Source: Dendrolimus kikuchii (Eukaryota; Arthropoda; Insecta; Lepidoptera; Lasiocampidae). From it: DNA of 64,000 nucleotides. Made by a program: the position numbers and the translations under genes. The first letter of the stretch is position 1; each line of letters begins with the position of its first letter. The stretch is from contig CM034414.1 of the NCBI GenBank assembly GCA_019925095.2, positions 2,024,001 to 2,088,000 of the forward strand. Reading direction: 5' to 3'. Positions 1-12,300 of this stretch are shown piece by piece. The notes beneath the pieces were generated by a model. It was not told where the DNA came from. It made no database searches and saw only the letters and a program-made list of their open reading frames with translations.

Positions 1-27
1 AGTAGGTAGTAATTACGTATTAGAGTA

Positions 28-164
28 AGTGGTGGTAGCATTAGTGATAGTGGTGGTAGCATTAGTGATAGTGGTGGTAGCATTAGTGATAGTGGTGGTA
101 GCATTAGTGATAGTGGTGGTAGCATTAGTGATAGTGGTGGTAGCATTAGTGATAGTGGTGGTCA
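28..164. repeat. 21-bp minisatellite
   Basis: More than six near-perfect head-to-tail copies of a 21-bp unit (agtggtggtagcattagtgat) run into a looser GGT/GAT-rich stretch to about 300. It probably lies in an intron or 3' flank of the zinc-finger gene. The ORF on its minus side is a by-product of the repeat. Confidence 0.9.
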
Positions 165-435
165 TATAAGCAAGTGGTTGTAGTATTAGAGATACTGTTG
201 GTGATTTAAGACATAGTGATGGTGGTTTTGAAGATAGGGGTGGTAATATAGAGATAGTGATGGTGATATAAGATACAGCGGTGGTGGTATTAGTGATATA
301 AAGAAAGAAAAACGTTTATTTGCCAAAGGCGACACACACAATAAACATATTAATTTAATAAAGCAAAACAATCCCATAGTTGCATGCCGCAATTGGACAA
401 ATGAGGTTGGCACTCAGTATATTGCCGTGCCGGAA

Positions 436-632
436 GATAATCCGACACAGCCCTCACTGCAACGCAGAGGGGTTCCGGGTTCGATTCCTGGTATAGTAAA
501 TTTCGGAAACGTATTTTCACCGTAATTTATTATGGTCTGGGCGTTTGGGATCGGGCCATATAACACAAGCGTAACTTGCTTAATTTGGGGATATACAATA
601 TGTGTGTTTGTCTGCCGATTAATAATAATAAT
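436..632 (+). mobile_element. SINE-A copy, 5' end divergent
   Basis: tRNA-like B box (ggttcgattcc) followed by the body shared with 9430-9580, 38995-39492 and 63895-64000, including 'gtaaatttcggaaac' and 'taacttgcttaatttgggg', and ending in a (taa)n run. The A-box half is degraded. Non-autonomous Pol III retroposon. Confidence 0.75.
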
Positions 633-734
633 AATCCCGCAGGGGGGCTTTGTGGCGAAGCCTTAAGTGAGTAGCGACACCTCGTACCTGACTCCGGGGG
701 CCAAGGCAAGGCCCCCGCCTCCGTGCTTGCCGGC

Positions 735-1262
735 ACGGAGTGGAGATCGCTAGAGCTAAGACTCAAGCTCCAGGGGTGGAAGTGATAAATGGCCTAACGT
801 CGGAAGTAGCTTCGGTGAACCTGCAGGCCCACCTCTCTACACCCCTTAGCCACTCACACCCATGTTGCCCCTGTCTTTTTGGCATTTTTAGAGGCCCATG
901 CAGGGAGTGGCGAGTCACCGTCTGTCCATTTTTCCATGTTCCCTGAACATCGCGACGGGCAGACGCCATAGTCCCCATATTCCCAGACCCCTAGTACCAC
1001 TAGCAGTTCACCCCAATAGCCCGGTACTTTTTGTCCTCATTTCCCACAATAGTCCTACACTGGCCGGGGCTTGTCCTTGGGTGCATCACTATATGGTGTG
1101 GACAGGGACAATCGCCGGTCACTGTCACGCCACATTTACATTAAATTTGTCAAGGGGCCTCTACGTGTTGGCCTTCCCATGGCCCCACGCAAGCCCCCCA
1201 AAAGACCGGGTCATTTTTATGGCCCGTGGTCTTCCAAGACATACATTATAATAATAATAATT
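735..1262 (+). mobile_element. dispersed retroelement 3' fragment with (taa)n tail, copy 1
   Basis: About 500 bp, locally GC-rich, repeated in inverted orientation at 56684-57172 (shared 'aagactcaagctccagggg' and 'cacaatagtcctacactgg'). It ends in (taa)n. Short frames on both strands do not match between copies, so it is probably the 3' UTR of an unidentified LINE. The flanking 633-734 is GC-rich and may belong to it. Confidence 0.55.
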
Positions 1263-1910
1263 TTCATTCTCATGCTATGTGTATTATAATGTATAAGGTA
1301 TGTAATTTCCAACATCTTTCAATGGAGTGCAGCAAAAATAATGATGGCAGAGAACAACTGATGAGGGAGTCGGGACTGAATCGTTTTGACACGGGTATTT
1401 TCATAGAAATTCTGGCAGAGCCAGGGTCAAGGAAGGCTAGTTTGTTAGCCAGCTTATTATTTAACATTTAATAGATAAGTTATTGTATGTTTAGGAAACG
1501 ATGGGGCTGACATGCCTATGTGGCAAGAGTCCCAAATAAATAAAGATGAAAAAAAAAGTTTTTCTTTCTCTCTTACCTGGAGATGCGTGTTCCCCCTGAA
1601 AGGGCAACGGGCGCACTGCAAAGTGACCAATTGCGCCCGGCCCGAGCCAACGCGTTGCTTGTTGCCGTTGCTGTGTTCGGCCGCCTGTTAAAAAAGAGAA
1701 TGACATTTGGCCAAGTGCTTGTCAAACCAAAGGTAAGATTTCCATTCAGATCAATGAACGTCCGTTATAAAACCAACTACGGAAAGAATAATCCCCTTGT
1801 GTACTCATTTCTCACCTTATCCATTCTTGTAACACCACACATCAATCTCAACATTCTCACCTCAGCTGAATGGAGACGTTTTTGGACCACTACTTTAGTG
1901 ACAAAAATTG
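1263..1910. other. no gene seen
   Basis: Mixed sequence with a more GC-rich patch at about 1575-1690 that carries a 110-codon plus-strand frame without recognisable motifs or splice sites. I see no supportable gene. Confidence 0.4.
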
Positions 1911-2052
1911 TATAATAAGTAGTAATTAGTATTAATAAGTAGTAATTAGTATTAATAAGTAGTAATTAGTATTAATAAGTAGTAGTTAGTATTAATAAGT
2001 AGTAGTTAGTATCTATACGTAGTAGTTAGTATTAATAAGTAGTAGAAAGTAT
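1911..2052. repeat. 20-bp minisatellite (taataagtagtaattagtat type)
   Basis: About seven copies of a 20-bp unit. The same unit recurs at 3081-3170, on the far side of a SINE and a Helitron, so the two blocks look like parts of one locus split by insertions. Confidence 0.85.
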
Positions 2053-2059
2053 TTTAAGT

Positions 2060-2327
2060 AAGTCGTGATAGCGTAATGGCTAGCGCACGCGTCCCAAACT
2101 CAGAAGGCGCGGGTTCGATCCTGGCCGGAACGCATGCACCACTTAGGCAGTTTTCTAACCTAATGTGCGTATTGTTATAATTACCACGTGCTAAGAACGA
2201 TGAAGGAAAATGACCGATGTGTCAAAACTGCCAAGCCGCCTTGGACAAGCGTGGCGGGTATACTGTACGTTCCCCCTATAATGGGAGGCCCGAGCCCAGC
2301 AATGAGACATATATGGGCTGTTATAAT
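2060..2327 (+). mobile_element. SINE-B, tRNA-derived, copy 1
   Basis: A-box-like 'tagcgtaatggctagcgca' and B box 'ggttcgatcc' are followed by a body ending in the lepidopteran 'gcccagca..gagaca..gggctg' tail and A/T-rich sequence. It aligns along its length with 23189-23479 but lacks about 28 bp after 'gaaggaaaa'. Confidence 0.8.
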
Positions 2328-2344
2328 AAAATAATAAAAAATAA

Positions 2345-2666
2345 TAGAAAGTATTCAAATCAAATCTAATTTATTTATTTCAAACATGGGTTATTAAGTT
2401 GGTACTTATGTGCTGCAGTGTAAACCTGTTTTGATTACATAGGAGCATACAAATATATACAAAAAATATTAAACTAGATTATCTTAAAACACATGAAAAC
2501 ATACTGACAAATGTCAAAAAAAAAACTAAATTATTTACTGTTTAATTGTCAAAGCAATTATAATTAAAGAATTTGACCACCGAGTAAAACATTACATTTA
2601 GGAAACATACTTTTAAATTAATTTTTATTAAATTATCTTTTAAAGGATTTGTAATTATATAGTATA
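2345..2666. other. AT-rich, no gene seen
   Basis: Very AT-rich intronic or intergenic sequence. The stretch near 2380-2440 may be a LINE 3' UTR remnant, but nothing decides it. Confidence 0.4.
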
Positions 2667-2954
2667 CTAGCTGACACGGCAAACTTCGTACCGCATCAGA
2701 ATCAATAATTAAAAATATGTTGATTTCTGAACGACGGGACGGACATCAAACGTTTGACATTCAAAACCAAAAACATGAAAAAAAAACTTTACTTTCGAAT
2801 TTAATTCCAAGCATTTTTTTCATATTTACTCGCCTTTTAAACCTTCCCTCGACTTTCACAAATAATTCAAACCCAAAATTAGCCAAATCAGTCCAGCCGT
2901 TCTAGAGTTTTATCGAGACTAACGCGAACAGCAATTGATTTTTATATATATAGA
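2667..2954 (-). mobile_element. non-autonomous Helitron
   Basis: On the minus strand it begins 5'-TCTATATATATA, ends in CTAG-3', and sits between host A and T, as Helitrons do. Interior includes 'ctgacacggcaaacttcg' on the plus strand. No Rep/helicase coding. Confidence 0.75.
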
Positions 2955-3060
2955 TGTTGTCTGGAAGACGTTGCTTTAAGCGATAAGGCCGCCTATTGTT
3001 TCTACCATGACAATATTGTAATTGTGTATTTTTGAAATTAGTGTTATCTATCTATCTATC
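2955..3060 (+). mobile_element. LINE 3' UTR fragment ('TGTCTGGAAGA' type)
   Basis: Carries the hairpin 'gctttaagcgataaggccgcc' core seen also at 7876, 16345, 21692, 46735 and 57196, and ends in a (tatc)n run. Interpreted as the 3' end of a CR1/Jockey-type LINE. Confidence 0.6.
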
Positions 3061-3080
3061 TAAATATTAATACACATGTT

Positions 3081-3170
3081 ATTAATAAGTAGTAGTTAGT
3101 ATTAGTAGGTAGTAGTTAGTATTAGTAAGTAGTAGTTAGTATTAGTACGTAGTAGTTAGTACTAGTCAGT
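3081..3170. repeat. 20-bp minisatellite, second block
   Basis: Four to five copies of the unit found at 1911-2052 (taataagtagtagttagtat and variants), stopping 27 bp short of the splice donor of zinc-finger exon 7. Confidence 0.8.
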
Positions 3171-3196
3171 TAGTATTTTTCCATAGTATATCTCAC

Positions 3197-3362
3197 CTTG
3201 TGAGCCGACATCTCCTTGACGGCGTTACATTTGAACCCACACCACTTGCAGGAGTAGAGATAGAGTTTGAAGTTGGGAGAGGCCAATAGCTCGTGGGGGG
3301 AGGGAAGGTCTCCCTTCCGTTTCCGGCCCGCGCGGGTCGGCTGGCATTTCGACACTAACGCC
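3197..3362 (-). CDS. zinc-finger gene, exon 7
   Basis: Acceptor tattatag and donor AAG|GTGAGA enclose 166 nt: one base completing a Lys codon plus 55 codons. It encodes the basic patch RAGRKRKGD and the first half of a C2H2 finger (C-x2-C, then H of SAHK). The exon ends between the two His ligands, so the finger is split by an intron. Confidence 0.8.
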
Positions 3363-6300
3363 CTATAATAAAATAAAGTTATATCTTTTTTATTCTGGGT
3401 CCTTGTATCTACTACGATCTGAAACCTTTTTTATTGAATGAGTTCATCAGACAGGCAGACGGCCCACTGGATGGAAAGTGGTTACCATCACCTATGGATA
3501 TTTGTAACGCCAGAGATGGTACCAATGTGCTGCCGCTTCTAAAGGGAGAATAGTAAGTGCTACAAGAAGTAGTATATTAATAAGTGATATGAGAAGTAGT
3601 AGACCAACAATAAATACGTTACATCAAAATTAAAATAAATACTCATGTAACAACTTGTATCGAATCACTTATTCGAATACAATAATGCATTAATTCTTGA
3701 AAATAAATATTTTCTTTCTTTTCTTTCTTACTAATTTAATATAAAGAAATTAATTTAATACAAATGATGTAATTTTTTTTCATTTCAATATCACTCCTTT
3801 TTCTCATTAGGTTAGGGATCGGCAGAGACGATGGATTCCAACCCGCTATGATCCTCACAAACACTTTTCCAACTCTTGTCACTACATCCTCTTTCAATCC
3901 ACAATGTACCCTTATTAAACTGTTTCTTCTTCTAATACTTCTCATATCATTTATTAATATACTACTACTTCTCATATCACTTATTAATATACTACTTATC
4001 ATATCACTTATTAATATATTAATTCTCATATCACTTATTAATATACTACTTATCATATCATTTATTAATATACTACTTCTCGTATCACTTATTGATATAC
4101 TACTTCTCATATCACTTATTAATATACTAATTCTCATATCACTTATTAATATACTACTTATCATATCACTTATTAATATACTACTTATCATATCACTTAT
4201 TAATATATTAATTCTCATATCACTTATTAATATACTACTTATCATATCACTTATCAATATACTAACTACTTCTCATATCACTTATTAATATACTACTTAT
4301 CATATCATTTATTAATATACTAATTCTCAAATCACTTATTAATATACTACTTATCATATCACTTATTAATATACTACTTATCATATCACTTATTAATATA
4401 CTAACTACTTCTCATATCACTTATTAATATACTACTTATCATATCATTTATTAATATACTACTTCTCGTATCACTTATTGATATACTACTTCTCATATCA
4501 CTTATTGATATACTACTTCTCATATCACTTATTAATATACTAATTCTCATATCACTTATTAATATACTACTTATCATATCATTTATTAATATACTACTTC
4601 TCGTATCACTTATTGATATACTACTTCTCATATCACTTATTAATATACTAATTCTCATATCACTTATTAATATACTACTTATCATATCACTTATTAATAT
4701 ATTAATTCTCATATCACTTATTAATATACTAAATATTTCTCATATCACTTATTAATGTACTACTTCTCATATCATTTATAAACTATTTTATTGTATGTAG
4801 CTTACGACATATAGCGTTTCAACCATCGATATACTTACTTGGCTTTCTGCAACGCTTTCGCCTTCTCCAATATTTCTGAATATGACATTGCTTTTTTCTG
4901 AAACCAATTTAGAATCTATCAATGAAATAACATTATTATTTATAACATTTTTTTCTTCTAGTGAGTGTAGTGAGTTTATAATGAGTAAAAAGTTATTTTT
5001 AATATTTATATACTACTTATATTATTTATATATTTTTAAAACATAGTAAATTAGATAAAAAACGCATTCAAATAACATGCATCAGTTAAAAGACCTTCTT
5101 ATTTAATAACATTGTATCTTACATTAATGATTATTACTTTGGATCTTACTAGGATATGCCCGCGGCTTCGTCCACACTTGACTTGATATTCCCGCGGGAT
5201 ACCCGGGTTAAAAATATATACATTGTATTACATAAAACTTGCAATCGATCTGTGAAAAAAATGAAAGTTTGAATTTTTTACCAATCTGGCCATTTAAAAT
5301 CATTCCCGTGGGATTCAATCAGCGAAAACGGCATCGAAATCGGTCTAGCAGTTTTTGCGTGAATTCCGAACACAGACAAACAGACAAGAAATGCAAAAAA
5401 ATCGTGTTCTCCATCGTTTATATAGTCTATTCCAGTTAGTATTTTTTTTAAACAGCTTGAATATACAGACACGATATGTTTAGAATTTTATAATATTATA
5501 GATTTCATTGCAATAAAGTTCAAAATCTTGTATTATTTCACTCCTCATAAAAAATTCCATACTGCCAGGTATACTCTAAAAATTGGGTAAGTTCCATAGT
5601 GCGTTTGTATCATACCTTGGGCTCCTCCTTCTTGGGCACGTTGGTCTGCTGCAGCGAGGACTGGAGGAACACAAGCGGACCCTGACCGTTCTGATCATCC
5701 ACCAGCACATAAGACTCTTGGGCATCTTGCTCTGGAATATTACATTACTGTGGTGGAATGGAGAAAGAATTTTTGAAATTGATCCGGCAGTTTATATATT
5801 TATTTAATTTGTTTGGGAAACAGACAATAATCAATATTCTTAAATATAAAACACAAAATTAATACATACATCAATCAAGTTTACACAAAAAAATAATGTA
5901 TATAATAAAAATAAAAATTGGCTCAAAAATTAATTACAAAAAATTTACAATTATACGAAAATTGCATAAAACGACTATTTAAATGAGGTCAATAGTGGAA
6001 AAAAAGTCACCATAATGCTAACAAAATAATCTTTATGGTAGTCATTAGCCAGGTGTGATTCTTGGAAATTCAGTCCGCGCGGTCAGGTAGACATATTGTA
6101 TTTATACAGTATAAAGCAATGCCCCAACGGAGGGGTGAGGCAGTCGCGCGATAAACACAAGCGAAGCAAGACGTGTGTACTATATTCGGTAATCTATTTA
6201 GTGACGGACTTTGCGCGTGTTATATTATTTGTACCTGTGTTATACGTGTTTGTATAGTTCTATTAAATTCTATAGTAATTCCAACGGCATTTTAAATTGG

Positions 6301-9300
6301 AGTCCTGTAACTCGTAACAATATATATACTGAGTTTCAGCCAAACCGGTCCAGTAGTTTTTCCTTGAAAACCGAACAGACAGACAGACAGACAGACGGAC
6401 AGACGGACAGACGGACGGACGGACGGACGAACAGACAGACAGTTATTTTCGCATTTATAATATTAATAGGGATGTCCGTTGCGCACCTGTTTCGTTGTCG
6501 CTGGTCTGCAACACGCAGGTGACGGTGGTGTCGGCGTCGTCCGACGCCTCGTTGCTCTCGGCGCCCTCGGCGCTCTCCACGAACTGATACGACTCTTCGC
6601 CATCTTGACATCTGAAATACAGAATGGAGACCTTAAAAGCATTATCTACACTGTTACAAACTAGACGCCGACAAAAAAAATTCACACCTGCATATCTGTA
6701 AAAGCACATTTATTACCCGTCGGCATCTGAACCAATAACATTGAAACTATTGTAATTCTCTTTCGTCTCTTTTGTTTACTTATTTATTGGCATACATTTC
6801 AAGAGAACAGTCTATTGTTGTATTGTAATCATTAGCCAGGTGTTACGGATTTTGAAGTACAAGCTGATTCTAGGAAATTCGGTCCACGTTGCAGGGCGAG
6901 CATATTGCATTTGTGCAGTATAAAACGATGGCATGATTGAGGGAGGAGGACAGTCGAGAAAGAACCGCGATCGAAGCGAGACGTGTGTACTACAATCGGT
7001 AATCTATTAATGACGAACTTTGCGCGTTTTATTGAATTTCGCCCTTCTGCATTACGTTTGGATTTGTTGTGTTCAGTTATATTTGTACCAGTGTTATACG
7101 TGTTTGTATAGTTTTAATAAACTCTATAACAGTTCCAACGACACTTTTAATTCGAGTCTCGCACTCGTAACAATACTAATATTATAAAGAGGTAAAGTTT
7201 GTGACGTTGTAGGGGATAATCTCTGGATCTAATAAACCGATTTTAAAAATTCTTTTACTGTTCGAAAGCACGCTAATAGGGAGTCTCATAGACTTTATAA
7301 CATGACGCTATATACCACAGGAGCGGGACAGAGCGCTGGTGAAACCGCGCCGGGCCGCTAGTCTTTATATATAAAATTCAAAAAAAAATATCTTTATATA
7401 TTCGTTATGAAAAATTAAAATACATTTATTACATATAATAACTTGTGTAATTTTAATTATTTAGTTTTAAATAAATAAAAGTTAAATAATTAAAATTAAC
7501 AAGTTGGCGGTAGGTTAAATACTCGTTGATAACTTATGTATTTTGAAATATATTATTGTACTAGCTGTGCCTGCGACGTCGTCATTTGTTTTCAAAACCC
7601 CCCCCGATTTTGAAACATTCTTCATTGGTGCTTCGCTCCTATTGGTCTTAGCGTGATGATATATATATAGCCTATAACCTTCCTCGATAAATGGGCTATC
7701 TAACACTGAAAGAATTTTTCAAATCAGACCAATAGTTCCTGAGATTAGCGTGTTCAAGCAAAGAAACAAACTCTTCAGCTTTATATATTAGTATGTGTAT
7801 ATATATGACTATGTATGTATGTATATGTATATTTAATTCTTAAATTAGTTTGAATATTTATGTATCTATTGCCTTTTTCCTGCACCACCTACATCGCCTG
7901 ATTCAAATTTCTTTGATGTAGGTTACCTGGAAGAGATCGCTTTGAGTGATAAAGTCGCCTATTGTATTGCCTAGAAAATATTGTAAATATGCTCTTTTTT
8001 TGTAATTGTATGTTTTGGTGTGCAATAAAGTGTTCCCTCTCTCTCTCTCTGTCTCTTTCTCTCTCTGTTTCTCTCTCTCTCTCTCTCTCCTTTTTTACAA
8101 CCTCTTGTATTTGTCTCTTTTAATATATTCATTTTATGAATACAAACACTAGACCACCATCGATATTCAATATTCTACATCCTTTTACGGTAAGCAACAT
8201 TTTTAATGTTAGTATATTTGCCAGGTAATAGGGCATTTGCCCGACTGGATGGCTACTACCCCTTGTCTAAAGTTTATCGCCATAACAACCTTGAGTTGTG
8301 TTCCGGCATTAGTGACCGGGTTCCAGTCTCCCTTAAGAGAGCAGCAGCGCATTTGTAGCACCTTTGGTGTTGCAAATGTCCACAGGCGATGGTAACCGCT
8401 TTCCATCATGTGGGCCGTCTGCCTGTCTGCTGAAATCAAAAACTGAAAGCCTTAAACAAAATAATTATTTAAAATACCTTTTGCAACAAAAAAATATACT
8501 TAGGTCCAAATGTCGCTTACATTAAAACGGAGGTAAAGGCTGGATATGTCACCTTCCTAATTCAAGTATTACCTGACCAATGTATAATTAAGCAAATCCA
8601 GTTCCAGTAGACGCTTGCTTGACTCTAAAACAGTGTACTTCGGTTGACTTCTCTCCTCTTCGTAGCCCATCTCCGGCAATATGTGGCTCACTTCATTCGA
8701 GGACTGCTGCAAAGTAGCACATATCACGCTTTTAGAAGTGTACACATACAAAAACACACATACACACTTACATACTCAACATGCACACACATATATCCTA
8801 TTTTTTCTTCGTCCTAGAAAACAATTCTCACTCCGACAAGTAAATTCATACTTTACTAATTAAATTAAGCCTCACAAAGCTTAAAAATTCTATTTTCATT
8901 CTGTAGTTGAGCGGGCTAAGTCTTAGCCAACCGAACTCGCTTAAACATAGAGGCTCTGGGTTCAAATTCGGGCATGGTAAATTTCCAGTCTGTAGTTCAG
9001 CGGGCTAAGTCTTAGCCAACCGAACTCGCTTAAACATAGAGGCTCTGGGTTCAAATTCGGGCATGGTAAATTTCCAGTCTGTAGTTCAGCGGGCTAAGTC
9101 TTAGCCAACCGAACTCGCTTAAACATAGAGGCTCTGGGTTCAAATTCGGGCATGGTAAATTTCCAGTCTGTAGTTCAGCGGGCTAAGTCTTAGCCAACCG
9201 AACTCGCTTAAACATAGAGGCTCTGGGTTCAAATTCCCGGCATGGTAAATTTCCAGTCTGTAGTTGAGCGGGCTAAGTCTTAGCCAACCGAACTCGCTTA

Positions 9301-12300
9301 AACATACGAGGCTCTGGGTTCAAAATCGGGCATGGTAAATTTCCAGTCTGTAGTTGAGCGGGCTAAGTCTTAGCCAACCGAACTCGCTGAAACCTAGAGG
9401 CTCTGGGTTCAAATTCGGGCATGGTAAATTTCGGAAATGAATTTTCTCCATTATTTACTATGGTGTGAGTGTCTGTGATCGGCCCCAGTCCATTGTATAT
9501 TACCCACAACACAAGTGTAACTTGCTTAGCTTGGGGGTATACAATGTGTGTGTGTTGTCTGCCGATTTATTTATTTATTATTTCTATGAGGACTTTGGAA
9601 CAAAAAGTATAGAAACACATTCTTTAATACATACATACATACATACATAACTTCACGCCAGTTCCCTTGCGGGGTAGGCACGAACAACAGAGCGCCATTC
9701 AGGCTTATTCTTACACACCTCACTTGCTTCTTTGACATTCATAGCTCATGTCATGCACGCTCGTTTGTTCTTAAGGCTCCTGACATCACCTTCTGCTAGT
9801 ACACGATCAATTTGATCATGGAAGGTGTGTCGTGACCTTCCGCGACTTCTGCATCCATCCACTTTTGCATTGTATATCTGTTTAGTCATTCTTTTATCAT
9901 GCATTCTTTCCACATGCCCGAACCACCGGAGCATTCCTTTCCTTACCTTCACCCCGACACTCTCATTCAGACCAACTCTCTTTCTTACTTCGGTATTACG
10001 TAAATAAATTAATAATTTTAAGAGAATATCTCTTATGGCACCTACCTCCCCAACTTCCCCTTTATCAAACGGTGTCACTTCTACAATCTGCAGTTGCCCT
10101 AGAAAAATAATAATTTTAATAATAAATTTATTTTTTTTAATAATTAATATTTTATTATTATTTTATCCGTGCAGGAACGGAGAAAGAATACAATTTCCTG
10201 CGGCCCGGCGGCCTGTCGTAAGAGGCGACTAAATAACCCACAACCAGGTGGTAGAGTATTTGCTCGACTGGATGGCGACCACCCCTGGTCTAGAGTATGC
10301 CGCCATAACAATCTTGTATTGTGTTCCGGCATTAGTGACCAGGTTCCAGTCTCCTTTAAGAGAGCAGCAGCGCATTTGTAGCACCTTTGGTGTTGCAAAT
10401 GTCCATAGGCGATGGTAACCGCTTTCCACTAAGTGGGCCGTCTGCCTGTCTGCTGAACTTCTGCAATAAATAAAAAATTATCTACACATATATAATCATT
10501 CGATCTCACTGACTGACACTTCAAAGCACAGCCCAAACTAATGGGGCTGGGAGCGTGAAAATTTGTATGCGAGTGTTTCTATATATCTATCTATAGAGGG
10601 GTGAAAAGAGGATGTAAGTTTGTATGAAAATGTTTGTATAAAAATGTTCACATAATATATTCTTAAGTTTACGCGACTTGTATACATAATAAAACTACGT
10701 TTTAACGGTTTAAAGCGCGGTAATTTTATTTGTTTTCGGTATTTCCGACGCTTCGGCCACTTTTCAGTGGCCGTGATCACGGAAGACAAAGATGTCAAGC
10801 GTCAACGAGTATTGTTAAAGTTTTATTTAGCCTACCGCCAACTTGTTAATTTTGTTTATGGTGATTATTTTCTGTATAGGAGCCTAATCTAATTTACTAC
10901 CGCTTCGCAACATGTTATGGCTTGAAGAGAAGAAGCGGCGCAAGAAACTCTTCAGCAAACATGCCTAGCTCTAAAAAAAACCGGAAAAACCAAAAACAAA
11001 TACAATTACCGCGCTTAAAACCGTTAAAACGTAGTTTTATTATGAAAATGTTCAGTTTGTTTCTGGACTAATTATGTTTATCCTTTTTACATTACATTCA
11101 GAATAACTTCAGGATAGTTTCATATACATTTCATCATTATTGGATATGCATATGTCAAAGGTGACAAATAAGTCTTCTAGCAAAAAAGAAATCACCTTCA
11201 AAGTCCTGACGCCTACGACGTGCCTGCAGGCGATGGCGGAGTCGCAAGCGAACTTGGCCGTAATAAGCGAACCTTATTACGTGCCGCCTTGAGGCAATTG
11301 GGTGGGCGACCTCGACGACGTGGTAGCGGTGGTGGCCAGAGCCGGGTCTGGCACACCACTTACATGTCTCGAAAGAGGAAAGGGCTATGCGGTGGCGGAG
11401 AGCGGGAGTATCGTCGTCATAGGCGTTTACTTTTCGCGCAACCGCCCCCTGACGGAGTTCGAGCTTCACTTGGACGCCATTAGGGCTGCCATATCGCCTA
11501 AAACGATTTTCGTGATGGGCGACTTTAACGCAAAGCACTGTTCCTGGGGAAATGCTTTCACGGAAGCTAGGGGCTGGACGGTTGAGGAATGGGCTCGTCA
11601 CCTTCAAAGTCCTGACGGTCTACCGTGGCGTCGCCAAACGTCTGGTCGACGCCACACGCGGCCAGAAGGCTAGCGTCTATTTTGCTCAAAGATTAAGCAT
11701 TGCTATACAACCTGGTAACGCCGCCAGCCTTCTGGGAACGTTCTCGGCAAATGACAGTGGTTTGGAACCATTAACTTATCTTTAGGCGTTTTTCCCTTTT
11801 TTATTTATTTTTTAGACAAAATTTTTAATTTCTGTTTTTTTATGATACAACATACAAAAATACATACAACCCTAAATTTTCACCCCTCTACGATCAACCC
11901 CTATTTTTTATTTGTTAATTATAAACTTTAAAATCTTTTGGCAAGATTTTTAATCTTATTTTGTCATGACCTAGAATAAAAAAATATATTACTCTTTTAG
12001 ATTCACAATTAGAACCGGTAGGTGGCGCTGAGATCGGGTTCTGGAATCCTCCTAATCACCGGGAGCGATTTTGGTGAATTTGTTTTTGTGTGTTTGAGTG
12101 GGTACCCGGATGGTTTAGATTCGCAATTAGAACCGCTACGTGGCTCTGGGATCGGGTCCTAGAATTTTAATTTTTAAAGGCAGGACAACGTCTGCCGGGG
12201 CCGCTAGTGATATATATAAAGATACATTGTACATTTAAGGCAATGAATTACATAATTATAAAAAAAAAACAGAAAAATGCACACGACAATTATGGCAACT

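Noticed and set aside
898..1251. 117-codon plus frame
   Set aside because: Not kept as a frame in the second copy at 56684-57172; it is repeat sequence.
2060..2140. tRNA gene
   Set aside because: A and B boxes belong to a dispersed SINE (second copy at 23189); there is no cloverleaf closed by a proper acceptor stem.
3363..3418. Extension of zinc-finger exon 7 upstream to acceptor ggtttcag (3419)
   Set aside because: It is open and looked possible, but exon 6 ends in phase 2, which fits the acceptor at 3363 and not the upstream one.
3736..4712. Long frames on both strands (ISSILISDMR-type and LLLISLINI-type repeats)
   Set aside because: Produced by a 27-bp tandem repeat; both strands are equally open and there is no non-repetitive coding.
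10169..10381. Recurring 70-codon frame in S300 copies (QERRKNTISCGRAACRKRRL type)
   Set aside because: Starts at GTG, not ATG, and the opposite strand of the element is also open for about 100 codons in several copies. Explained by the consensus lacking stops, not by coding.
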